Shown: one piece after another, positions 49,756 to 57,129 of the stretch
Layout: every line of letters begins with the position of its first letter
How positions within the stretch are numbered: the stretch's first letter is position 1
NCBI GenBank assembly: GCA_049324875.1
Contig: JBMONC010000045.1
Span: forward strand, 24,823 to 88,822
Direction of reading: 5' to 3'
Length of the DNA stretch: 64,000 nucleotides
Source: JAWLHU01 sp049324875
GTDB lineage: Bacteria; Bacillota; Sulfobacillia; Symbiobacteriales; Symbiobacteriaceae
Program-made: the position numbers and the translations under genes
The notes under the pieces: generated by a model
What the model was told of the DNA's origin: nothing
The model's database searches: none
What the model saw: only the letters and a program-made list of their open reading frames with translations

Positions 49756-51048
49756 GTGAGCATCCAGGCGCCCAAGGGCTTTAACGACATCCTGCCGGGC
49801 GAGCAGTTCGGCTGGCGGGACTCCTACCGGTGGCAGAGGCTGGAGGAGGTCTTCCGGGAGGTGGCCCACCTCTACGGCTACCAGGAGCTGCGCCCGCCCA
49901 TGGTGGAGTACATCGACCTCTTCATCCACGGGGTCGGCTCCACCACCGACATCGTCACCAAGGAGATGTTCAACATCGTCCCCCGGGGGGATGATCCCGA
50001 CCCCCGGCGGATGGCGATGCGGCCGGAGTTCACCGCCGGCCTGGTGCGGGCCTACCTGGAGAACGGGCTGCCCAACACCCCGCAGCCCACCAAGATCTAC
50101 GCCTTCGGCCCGGCCTTCCGGTATGAGAACGTGCAGAAGGGCCGCTTCCGGGGCTTCAACCAGATCGACGTGGAGGTCTTCGGCGCCCAGGACCCGGCGG
50201 TGGATGCCGAGGTGATCAAGCTGGGGATCGACATCGTCGGCCGCTTCGGGCTGACCGGGCTGGTGGTCTCGGTCAACTCCATCGGCTGCCCCAACTGCCG
50301 GCCCAAGTACCGCGAAGCGCTGCAGGCCCACTTCCGGCCCCACCTCCACGAGCTCTGCGAGGACTGCAACACCCGGATCGAGAAGAACCCGCTCCGGCTG
50401 CTGGACTGCAAGAAGGATGCCCGGCACCCCGCCCAGCAGACGGCGCCGGTGGGGCTGGACTACCTCTGCGACGAGTGCAAGAGCCACTGGGAGGGGCTGC
50501 TGGGCCACCTGAAGGCCCTGGAGATCCCCTACCAGATCGACACCCGGATCGTGCGCGGCCTGGACTACTACACCAAGACGGTCTTCGAGATCCTGCACCC
50601 GAAGCTGGGCGCCCAGGCCACCCTCTGGGGCGGCGGCCGCTACGACGGGCTGATCGAGACCGTGGGCGGCAAGCCCACCCCCGGCGTCGGCTTTGGCATG
50701 GGGATGGAGCGGGTGCTGATGGTGCTGGAGGAGGAGGGGCTGCTCCAGGCCTTCCAGGACCGCCCCCGGCTGGATGTCTTCGTCGCCACCATGGGCGAGG
50801 CCGCCCGGCCGGTGGGGCTGAAGCTGCTCTACGAGCTGCGGGCGGCGGGCCTCTCCGCAGACCTGGACTACCTGGGCCGCTCCCTGAAGGCCCAGATGAA
50901 GTACGCCGGCAAGCAGAACGCCCGCTTCGTGCTGATCCTCGGCGAGAGCGAGGTCGCAGCGGGGGCGGCGGGGGTTAAGAACATGGAGACGGGCACGCAG
51001 GAGAGCGTGCCGATCAGCGAGATCATCACCTACATCCGGAGGGCGTAA
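49756..51048 (+). CDS. hisS: Histidyl-tRNA synthetase
   Basis: 430 residues from GTG with AAGGAGAGG 6 bases upstream. Class II motifs: IQAPKGFNDILPGEQFGW at the start, motif 1/2 region FVKEMF-type TKEMFNIVPRG, MRPEFTAGLVRAYLENGL and FRYENVQKGRFRGFNQIDVEV. The HisRS-specific IVRGLDYYTKTVFEIL and GGGRYDGLIETVGGKPTPGVGFGMG are present, followed by the anticodon domain (residues about 330-430). Controlled by the T-box leader; operon with aspS (5-bp gap). Confidence 0.97.
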   Translation: MSIQAPKGFNDILPGEQFGWRDSYRWQRLEEVFREVAHLYGYQELRPPMVEYIDLFIHGVGSTTDIVTKEMFNIVPRGDDPDPRRMAMRPEFTAGLVRAYLENGLPNTPQPTKIYAFGPAFRYENVQKGRFRGFNQIDVEVFGAQDPAVDAEVIKLGIDIVGRFGLTGLVVSVNSIGCPNCRPKYREALQAHFRPHLHELCEDCNTRIEKNPLRLLDCKKDARHPAQQTAPVGLDYLCDECKSHWEGLLGHLKALEIPYQIDTRIVRGLDYYTKTVFEILHPKLGAQATLWGGGRYDGLIETVGGKPTPGVGFGMGMERVLMVLEEEGLLQAFQDRPRLDVFVATMGEAARPVGLKLLYELRAAGLSADLDYLGRSLKAQMKYAGKQNARFVLILGESEVAAGAAGVKNMETGTQESVPISEIITYIRRA

Positions 51049-51053
51049 CGAAG

Positions 51054-52853
51054 ATGACTGAGTCGATTCACGGCATGAAGCGGACCGTCTTCTGCGGCGA
51101 GGTGAGCGAGCCGCTCGTCGGCCAGGAGGTGACGGTCAACGGCTGGGTCCAGCGGCGGCGGGACCACGGCGCCCTGATCTTCATCGACCTGCGGGACCGG
51201 ACCGGCCTGGTCCAGGTGGTCTTCGACTCCGAGGAGGCCGGCGAGGTCTTTGCGAAGGCGGAACAGGTGCGGGGCGAGTACGTGATCGCCGTGCGGGGCA
51301 AGCTGATCCACCGGGCGCCGGAGGCGGTCAACCCCAACATCGCCACCGGCCGGTTCGAGATCCGGGCCACCGACCTGCGGATCCTCAACCCCGCCAAGAC
51401 CCCGCCCTTCTACATCCAGGATGATGTGGAGGTCGACGAGCTGGTCCGGCTGAAGTACCGCTACCTGGACCTGCGCCGCCCGGAGATGCAGCGGAACCTG
51501 ATCCTCCGCCACCGGGTGACCAAGACCGTCCGGGACTTCTTCGACCAGCACAGGTTTATCGAGATCGAGACCCCGATGCTGACCAAGTCGACCCCCGAGG
51601 GCGCCCGGGACTACCTGGTCCCCTCCCGGGTCAACCCCGGCAAGTTCTACGCCCTGCCCCAGTCCCCGCAGCTCTTCAAGCAGCTCTCGATGGTGGCGGG
51701 GCTGGAGCGGTACGTCCAGATCGTCCGCTGCTTCCGGGATGAGGACCTGCGGGCCGACCGGCAGCCCGAGTTCACCCAGATCGACGTGGAGATGTCCTTC
51801 GTGGAGCGGGAGGATGTCCTCTCGCTGATGGAGCAGATGGTGGCCAGGGTCTTCAAGGAGGCCCTGGAGATCGAGATCCCGACCCCCTTCCGCCGGATGT
51901 CCTACGCCGAGGCCATGGATAAGTACGGCTCCGACAAGCCCGACCTCCGGTTCGGCATGGAGTTCGTCAACATCGGCGACATCGCTGCCAACTGTGGCTT
52001 CGGGGTCTTCAAGGGGGCGGTGGAGGCCGGCGGCGAGGTGAAGGGGATCAACGCCAAGGGCTGCGGCGGCTACTCCCGCAAGCAGATCGACGAGTTGACC
52101 GAGCTGGTCAAGTCCTTCAAGGCGAAGGGGCTGGCCTACATCGCCCTGACCGAGAGCGGCGAGGTGAAGTCGACCTTCACCAAGTTCCTGACCGAGGAGC
52201 AGACCGCCGAGCTGATCCGCCGGCTGGACGGCCAGCCCGGCGACCTGCTGCTCTTCGTGGCCGACCAGCCCCCCGTGGTGGCCGCCGCCCTGGGTGCCCT
52301 GCGGTTGGAGATGGGCAACCGGCTCGGGCTGCGGAAGGCGGGGGAGTTCAACCTGCTCTGGGTGGTCGACTTCCCGCTGCTGGAGTGGGATGAGGAGGAG
52401 TCCCGCTTCGTGGCGGTCCACCACCCCTTCACCTCGCCCCACCCCGAGGACCTGCCCATCGTCTTCAAGCAGGGCGCCACCCGGGAGGAGCTGGCCAAGG
52501 TCCGGGCCAACGCCTACGACCTGGTGCTCAACGGCGTGGAGCTGGGCGGCGGCTCGATCCGGATCTACCAGCGTCCCCTGCAGAACCGGATGTTCGAGAT
52601 GCTGGGCTTCACCCCCGAGGAGGCGCAGACCAAGTTCGGCTTCCTGCTGGACGCCTTCGAGTACGGCGCCCCGCCCCACGGCGGCATCGCCTTCGGCCTC
52701 GACCGCTTCGTGATGCTGCTGGCCGGCCGCCAGTCGATCCGGGACGTGATCGCCTTCCCCAAGACCGCCAAGGCGACCGACCTGATGACCGATGCCCCTG
52801 GCGAGGTGGCGGTGCGGCAGCTGAAGGAGCTGCACATCAAGACCGACCTCTAG
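51054..52853 (+). CDS. aspS: Aspartyl-tRNA synthetase
   Basis: 599 residues, bacterial type. N-terminal OB-fold: VTVNGWVQRRRDHGALIFIDL and RDRTGLVQVVFD. Class II motif 2: VQIVRCFRDEDLRADRQPEF. The GAD insertion lies between about 290 and 410, and motif 3 is GGIAFGLDRFVMLLAG. It is co-transcribed with hisS, as in Bacillus. Whether it discriminates Asp from Asn tRNA cannot be read with certainty. Confidence 0.97.
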   Translation: MTESIHGMKRTVFCGEVSEPLVGQEVTVNGWVQRRRDHGALIFIDLRDRTGLVQVVFDSEEAGEVFAKAEQVRGEYVIAVRGKLIHRAPEAVNPNIATGRFEIRATDLRILNPAKTPPFYIQDDVEVDELVRLKYRYLDLRRPEMQRNLILRHRVTKTVRDFFDQHRFIEIETPMLTKSTPEGARDYLVPSRVNPGKFYALPQSPQLFKQLSMVAGLERYVQIVRCFRDEDLRADRQPEFTQIDVEMSFVEREDVLSLMEQMVARVFKEALEIEIPTPFRRMSYAEAMDKYGSDKPDLRFGMEFVNIGDIAANCGFGVFKGAVEAGGEVKGINAKGCGGYSRKQIDELTELVKSFKAKGLAYIALTESGEVKSTFTKFLTEEQTAELIRRLDGQPGDLLLFVADQPPVVAAALGALRLEMGNRLGLRKAGEFNLLWVVDFPLLEWDEEESRFVAVHHPFTSPHPEDLPIVFKQGATREELAKVRANAYDLVLNGVELGGGSIRIYQRPLQNRMFEMLGFTPEEAQTKFGFLLDAFEYGAPPHGGIAFGLDRFVMLLAGRQSIRDVIAFPKTAKATDLMTDAPGEVAVRQLKELHIKTDL

Positions 52854-52880
52854 TCCGGCGCAAGAAGGAGGCGCTGCCCC

Positions 52881-53390
52881 ATGGCCGATCTCCGGATCCG
52901 CATGGCCCGCCCCTCCGATGCCGAGGCCTTCTGCGAGATCATGAGCCAGCCCAGCGTCTACTGGGGCACGCTGCAGCTGCCCCACGGCACGCCGGAGAAC
53001 TGGAGGAAGCGGCTGGAGGGGAACGACCCGAACTTCGACTACATGCTGGTGGCCGAGCTGGACGGAAAGGTGGTGGCCACCGGCGGCATCCACCGGAACC
53101 GGCGGCCCCGGAATCTGCACGTCGCTGGCCTTGGCATGGCGGTCCACGATGATTACCAGGGCCGGGGGTTCGGCAAGGCGATCCTGGCCGCCCTGGTGGA
53201 TGCCGCCGACCGCTGGCTCAACATCCTGCGGGTCGAGCTGGAGGTCTATCCGGACAACCAGCGGGCGATCCGGCTCTACGAGTCCTTCGGCTTCCAGCAC
53301 GAGGGGCGGAAGCGGATGGGCGCCTTCCGGGACGGCCAGTACGTCGACTGCCTGGTGATGGGACGGATCCGGCCGGATATAAAGGCATGA
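52881..53390 (+). CDS. GNAT N-acetyltransferase
   Basis: 169 residues. Acetyl-CoA-binding motif A is LGMAVHDDYQGRGFGKAIL (Q-x-x-G-x-G/A), preceded by the MLVAELDGKVVATGGIHRN strand and followed by LRVELEVYPDNQRAIRLYESFGF. A close relative of L-amino-acid or PhnO-like acetyltransferases. 27 bp behind aspS and before a strong terminator, so it is the last gene of the hisS operon. Confidence 0.9.
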   Translation: MADLRIRMARPSDAEAFCEIMSQPSVYWGTLQLPHGTPENWRKRLEGNDPNFDYMLVAELDGKVVATGGIHRNRRPRNLHVAGLGMAVHDDYQGRGFGKAILAALVDAADRWLNILRVELEVYPDNQRAIRLYESFGFQHEGRKRMGAFRDGQYVDCLVMGRIRPDIKA

Positions 53391-53397
53391 ACCAGAA

Positions 53398-53426
53398 GCC
53401 CCCCTGAGAGGCAAGCTCAGGGGGGC
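53398..53426 (+). terminator. Terminator of the hisS-aspS operon
   Basis: GCCCCCCTGAG, loop AGGCAAG, CTCAGGGGGGC, followed by CCTTCTGTTT. Confidence 0.78.
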
Positions 53427-53487
53427 CCTTCTGTTTGGGTAACGGCGTCCGTCTCCTGCATAGACTGGCAGCAGGAGGGTGAGCCAG

Positions 53488-53844
53488 ATGTTCCTCTCTC
53501 TTCTGGACTTGATGCGCTGGCAGACGGGCAGACCGCTGCGGGAGATGGCGCTGCCGGCGGGAGTCGAGCCCGAATGGCGGGAGGAGGGAGCGCACCTCGT
53601 CCTCCGGGTGCCGCTGGAGGGAATCGACCCCTCCTCCGTTCAGATCCAGGTGAGCGAAAGCAGCCTCTCCCTGGCCGGCTGCCGCACCCGGGAGGAGCGG
53701 CTGGAGGGGCCGGGTTGGTATCGCTCCAGCGCCAGCTACGGCGCCTTTGCCCGCACCTGGCCGCTTCCCGCCCGTGTGCGCCCCCGGGAGAGCCAGGCCA
53801 CCTGGCAGGGGGCGGTGCTGGAGATCCGGCTGCGAAAGGCATGA
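53488..53844 (+). CDS. Hsp20/alpha-crystallin small heat-shock protein
   Basis: 118 residues from ATG 53488 (AGGAGGG 8 bases upstream). The alpha-crystallin domain spans about 28-118: EWREEGAHLVLRVPLEGIDP, SSVQIQVSESSLSLAGCR, YGAFARTWPLPARVRPRESQ, and the closing AVLEIRLRKA. The C-terminal I-x-I extension used for oligomer assembly is absent. A holdase chaperone by family. Confidence 0.86.
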   Translation: MFLSLLDLMRWQTGRPLREMALPAGVEPEWREEGAHLVLRVPLEGIDPSSVQIQVSESSLSLAGCRTREERLEGPGWYRSSASYGAFARTWPLPARVRPRESQATWQGAVLEIRLRKA

Positions 53845-53885
53845 GCGAGGTCGCCCGGCGGAAGCCCGGGCGGCCTTGGATCATT

Positions 53886-53906
53886 GCCACGGATTACATC
53901 CGTGGC
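53886..53906. repeat. Collapsed remnant of the interspersed repeat, copy C
   Basis: GCCACGGAT-TAC-ATCCGTGGC: the two element termini joined with only three bases between them. The right flank continues CGTCAATTTCAAGGGAATCC, matching the right flank of copy A (CGTCATTTTCAGGGGAATCC). The whole body of the element is missing. It again lies between two convergent genes. Confidence 0.8.
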
Positions 53907-53968
53907 CGTCAATTTCAAGGGAATCCGCGTGACGGCCGCCCGGGACCAGCCCGAGCGGCCCTGTTCAC

Positions 53969-54724
53969 CTAGCACGATCTCTCCGGCGGGGGCTCCAGGA
54001 AGTCCCGCATGGCTAGCGCATCCTGGATGAGCCGGGCCAGGTCTGCATCGCTCAGGATGTAGAGATGGGCCACCTGGTTGCGCCACTTTCGCACCTCGTG
54101 GAAGGAGGCGTAGCGCTCCTCGGGCAGGTCCGGCCGGATCTCCCGGAAGATCTCGATCAGGCTCCAGAAGGAGGTGTGACCCAGCATGTGCTCACTGCTG
54201 GCCTCCCCATCTTCCTGGTCCCGCCGGTGCTCCTCCTCGGCGCGGCCGCGCAGGTCTTCCCGCACATGGGGCCACCAGTCCTCGCCGTACTTCTCCCGGT
54301 AGGAGTCGGCCACCACCTTGCGCAGCAGCAGCTCCGCCTCGGCGACCAGCAGATTTGGCCGGGCCACCCTCAGGACGTCCCAATAGGTGATGATCCCTTC
54401 CAGTCGGCCCTCCGGGCCGACGATCAGCAGGGAGTCTTGCTCCTGCAGCGCCTGGAGCACTTCGGAGAGCGGGGCCTCCGGGGCCAGAAGGCAGGGCAGC
54501 GGTGAGGCCAGCTCGCCCACGGGCCGCTCCGCCCTTCCGAGCTGCAGGGCGTGGCGGGCATCCCGCTCCGTCAGCAGCTTGACCGGCCGGTCGCCCTCCA
54601 CCACGGGGACCTGTCCGTAGCCGCCCTCGTCCATCACACGCAGCGCATCGGACAGGCCGCTCTCTGCCCGGACGCTCCGAACCGGGACGGTCATCAGGTC
54701 CGCGGCATACATCTTTCCGTTCAT
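53969..54724 (-). CDS. Tandem CBS-domain protein with C-terminal HEPN-like domain
   Basis: 251 residues from ATG 54724 (GGGAGGT 7 bases upstream). Two CBS domains occupy residues about 5-125: LMTVPVRSVRAESGLSDALR, YGQVPVVEGDRPVKLLTERD, then SPLPCLLAPEAPLSEVLQAL, SLLIVGPEGRLEGIITYWD. The C-terminal helical domain (about 175-250) carries WRNQVAH, an R-x4-H motif of HEPN/Swt1-type RNases or RNA-binding domains. CBS pairs bind adenine nucleotides, so nucleotide-gated RNA cleavage is a possible activity. A middle segment (about 130-175) is highly charged. Confidence 0.8.
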   Translation of the reverse strand: MNGKMYAADLMTVPVRSVRAESGLSDALRVMDEGGYGQVPVVEGDRPVKLLTERDARHALQLGRAERPVGELASPLPCLLAPEAPLSEVLQALQEQDSLLIVGPEGRLEGIITYWDVLRVARPNLLVAEAELLLRKVVADSYREKYGEDWWPHVREDLRGRAEEEHRRDQEDGEASSEHMLGHTSFWSLIEIFREIRPDLPEERYASFHEVRKWRNQVAHLYILSDADLARLIQDALAMRDFLEPPPERSC

Positions 54725-54811
54725 CCGGCCCACCTCCCGTTACTTCCATTCTATTCCAATCACCTGGATTCCTGCTGGGTTGGGCGCGCAAAAGCGCCAG
54801 CTTGTCAAGCC

Positions 54812-54840
54812 TTGCGTTTCGGGGCGGGCGTTGCTATCAT
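54812..54840 (+). promoter_or_regulatory. Sigma-A promoter of the candidate ncRNA
   Basis: TTGCGT, 17-bp spacer, TATCAT. Transcription expected near 54847. No protein gene follows on this strand before the terminator. Confidence 0.6.
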
Positions 54841-54845
54841 GAAAA

Positions 54846-55116
54846 CCGGACGGGATGCACATCCTACAAGTACTCCCGACCATGTGCGTGATCACCGGTA
54901 CGAAATGACCTAACAGTCGAATGAAAGGGAGCCCAATTCCGGTGGTGGCCTGAACGCCCCCCCGGCTCTGCCGAGGTCAGGGGACTCAGAAAGCGCTGGA
55001 GAGGGCACCCACCTGCGTAGGAGCAGGTTCATTCTCTACCGGATACACGGCATGGTGGGGTAGCCTTGAAACGAGACGGCACCGCTTCGTAGGAAGCGGT
55101 GCCGCCTTGTCTTATC
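54846..55116 (+). ncRNA. Candidate structured non-coding RNA of unknown class
   Basis: About 270 nt between two minus-strand genes, with a promoter at its 5' end, a 12-bp terminator stem at its 3' end and no credible reading frame. Internal helices are visible: ACCTGC-GTAGGA-GCAGGT enclosed by AGAG/CTCT (near 54993-55040), and CCTGA ... TCAGG with an inner CGGC-TCT-GCCG. I compared it by eye with 6S, SRP, RNase P and tmRNA landmarks and found none. A 6S-like or novel regulatory RNA remains possible. Confidence 0.45.
55077..55104. terminator. Strong terminator hairpin, usable from both sides
   Basis: CGGCACCGCTTC, loop GTAG, GAAGCGGTGCCG: a perfect 12-bp stem, then CCTTGTCTT on the plus strand. 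It ends the candidate ncRNA and also lies 3' of the minus-strand cassette. Confidence 0.72.
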
Positions 55117-55130
55117 AGGGGTCCTGCGCT

Positions 55131-55982
55131 CTACCGGATGACGCTGTCCAGGTCCGGGGCTCCCCCCTGGATGGTGATCAACGTCTGGAAGGGGGCGCAA
55201 TAGACCGGCCGCCCCGGCCGGTCGATCCAGCCGGTCAGCACGCAGACCTGGTCGGGGCAGTCGGAGGAGAGGACCCGGATCCGGCCCGGCTCCACCTGCA
55301 GCACCATGGTGCCGCCGGCCACCGGCAGCGTCAGCTCCCGGGCGGTGCCCAGGTCGATCCGGAGCTGCTCCCGGCCCGCCACCGTCACCACCGCCTCCCG
55401 CGCCGAGGCCGGCGCCGGGCGGATCAGCAGGGCGAGGGCGAGGGCGGCGGCGAGCAGGGAGCCCGCCCACCACTCGGCCCGGTCGGCCGGCCCCTGCCAC
55501 CCGGGCCGGACCGCCCGCTCTGCCAGGGTGGCCAGCACGCCCGTGGCCCAGCCGGCCGCGACCCCCAGGGCGAGCAGCGGCGGGAGGTAGACCAGGAAGC
55601 CCGGGGTGGCGGTCAGCAGCAGCAGCGCCGCCGTCTGCCCCACCTGGAAGGCCGCACCCCCCAGCACCCCCGCCGTGCGCAGCGAGGAGCCGCGCCCGAG
55701 CAGCAGGAGCAGGAGGGCGGTGGCCAGGCTCCCGCCTAAGCCCAGCCAGAAGGTGGGCAGCAGGAGCGACCCCGTCAGCAGGGAGGCAGCGATGTGCCGG
55801 AGCAGGCCGAAGAGGGCGGCGGTTCCGCCGCCGAAGCGGGCCAGCACGATCAGCGTCGCCACGTTGGCCAGCCCCAGCTTCGCCCCGGGCAGCGGCGAGG
55901 GGAGCGCCAGGAGCGACTCGATCCACTGCAGCCCCACCCCGACCGCCAGCAGCAGGCCCAGGGAGGCGAACCGGCGGCTCAT
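55131..55982 (-). CDS. Gx transporter family protein fused to NusG domain II
   Basis: 283 residues. Residues 1-165 are five to six helices of the Gx-transporter (formerly heptaprenyl diphosphate synthase component I) family: SLGLLLAVGVGLQWIES, LPGAKLGLANVATLIVL, and LLRHIAASLLTGSLLLPTFW. Residues about 195-283 are a NusG-II-like beta domain: REQLRIDLGTARELTL, LQVEPGRIRVLSSDCPDQVC, and GRPVYCAPFQTLITI. These two families are usually neighbouring separate genes beside ApbE or Rnf-type flavoproteins; here they are one chain. A role in flavin or redox-factor handling is inferred. It overlaps apbE by 4 bp. Confidence 0.85.
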   Translation of the reverse strand: MSRRFASLGLLLAVGVGLQWIESLLALPSPLPGAKLGLANVATLIVLARFGGGTAALFGLLRHIAASLLTGSLLLPTFWLGLGGSLATALLLLLLGRGSSLRTAGVLGGAAFQVGQTAALLLLTATPGFLVYLPPLLALGVAAGWATGVLATLAERAVRPGWQGPADRAEWWAGSLLAAALALALLIRPAPASAREAVVTVAGREQLRIDLGTARELTLPVAGGTMVLQVEPGRIRVLSSDCPDQVCVLTGWIDRPGRPVYCAPFQTLITIQGGAPDLDSVIR

Positions 55983-56989
55983 TCCCTCACCTCCAGCCGG
56001 TCCCGCAGACCGGGGGTGGCCACCAGCTCCAGCGCCCCGGTCACCCAGAGCGCCTCCACACCCGGCGAGCGGCTCACCAGCTCCATGCCCCGCTCCGGCC
56101 CCAGCACGAAGAGGGCGGTGGAGAGCAGGTCGGCCTCGACGGCGGTGGGGGCCAGCACGGTGACCGAGAGCACCCCGGAGGCGGGCTCCCCCGTCCGGGG
56201 ATCCAGCACGTGGTGGTAGCGCTTTCCGCCCTGTTCAAAGAACTGCTGGTAGTCGCCGGAGGTGGCGATCGCCTGGTCGCTCAGGGGGATCACCGCCAGC
56301 ACCCGGTCGGGCCGGCGGGGGTGCTGGATGCCGATCCGCCAGGGGGAGCCGTCGGCCCGGAGGCCCAGCGCCAGCATGTTGCCTCCCGCATCCACCAGGC
56401 CCCGGGTCACCCCGTGGGCCCGCAGCGCCGCTGCCGCCTGGTCCACGGCCAGCCCCTTGTGCAGCCCCCCCAGGTCCAGCACCGTGCCGGCTCTGGCCAC
56501 CCTGGCCCGGCTGCCGGCCTCATCCAGTTCCCAGGCGACCGCCCCTGACAGGGCCAGCGCCCCCGCCAGCTCCGCCGGCGAGGGCACCTGACCACCGTCG
56601 CCAAACCGGTAGAGGTCGATCACCCCGCCCAGGGCGGCGTCGAAGGCGCCACCGGTCCGGGCCTCCCAGGAGCGGGCCAGGAGCAGCGCCCGCAGGGTGA
56701 GCGGCTCCACCGGAACCCACTCCCCGGCGGCCCGGCTGATCCGGGCCGGGTCCGAAAGCGGGTCATACCGGTTGAGCAGCCGTTCGACGGCGCCCAGGGA
56801 GGCCAGGGCTGCCCTCACCCCCGATGGCCGGTCGCCGTCCACCGCCACCACCCGGACATAGGCGTCCAGCAGGAAGCCGGTCTCCTCCAACGGCGGGGCG
56901 GAGCGGTCCCACCCCGCCATCAGCAGGGTGAGCGCTGCCACTAACACCCCTCCCATGGAGGGAGCCCAACGGCGCAGGCGTGCCTTCAT
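55979..56989 (-). CDS. apbE: FAD:protein FMN transferase ApbE
   Basis: 336 residues with an N-terminal signal anchor (MGGVLVAALTLLMAGW). ApbE uses FAD to attach FMN covalently to a threonine of an extracytoplasmic protein. Motifs: NRYDPLSDPARIS, GAFDAALGGVIDLYRFG, LDLGGLHKGLAVDQA, GLVDAGGNMLALG, and the metal-site ADLLSTALFVLG. The acceptor is probably the FMN-binding protein encoded at 57093-58256. AAGGAAGG lies 8 bases before the ATG. Confidence 0.94.
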   Translation of the reverse strand: MKARLRRWAPSMGGVLVAALTLLMAGWDRSAPPLEETGFLLDAYVRVVAVDGDRPSGVRAALASLGAVERLLNRYDPLSDPARISRAAGEWVPVEPLTLRALLLARSWEARTGGAFDAALGGVIDLYRFGDGGQVPSPAELAGALALSGAVAWELDEAGSRARVARAGTVLDLGGLHKGLAVDQAAAALRAHGVTRGLVDAGGNMLALGLRADGSPWRIGIQHPRRPDRVLAVIPLSDQAIATSGDYQQFFEQGGKRYHHVLDPRTGEPASGVLSVTVLAPTAVEADLLSTALFVLGPERGMELVSRSPGVEALWVTGALELVATPGLRDRLEVRE

Positions 56990-57012
56990 CGCCGATACCT
57001 TCCTTCAGCGGC

Positions 57013-57129
57013 TTACTGCATCCCGGTCTTGACCCCGTCATAGAGCAGCAGGAGGAGCAGCAGGCCGATCACTGCCACCATGCCGCCGGCGATCAGGTCG
57101 TGATGTCTGGACGCGTTTTTGCTCTCCAC
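57013..57129 (-). CDS. 38-residue single-TM protein between rdhC and apbE
   Basis: Starts at GTG 57129 inside the end of rdhC (37-bp overlap), with GGGAGG about 10 bases upstream. The sequence runs VESKNASRHHDLIAGG, a hydrophobic helix MVAVIGLLLLLLLY, then DGVKTGMQ. The next gene, apbE, begins 24 bp further on. No homologue is known to me. The ribosome site, membrane helix and tight packing argue that it is translated as a small accessory subunit. Confidence 0.5.
   Translation of the reverse strand: MESKNASRHHDLIAGGMVAVIGLLLLLLLYDGVKTGMQ

Noticed and set aside
51030..53414. A 794-codon minus-strand frame opposite aspS and the GNAT gene
   Set aside because: Shadow of aspS; no motif, no start signal.
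54846..55116. Assignment of the RNA candidate to 6S, RNase P, SRP RNA or tmRNA
   Set aside because: None of the conserved core sequences of these RNAs could be found by eye; left as unknown class.
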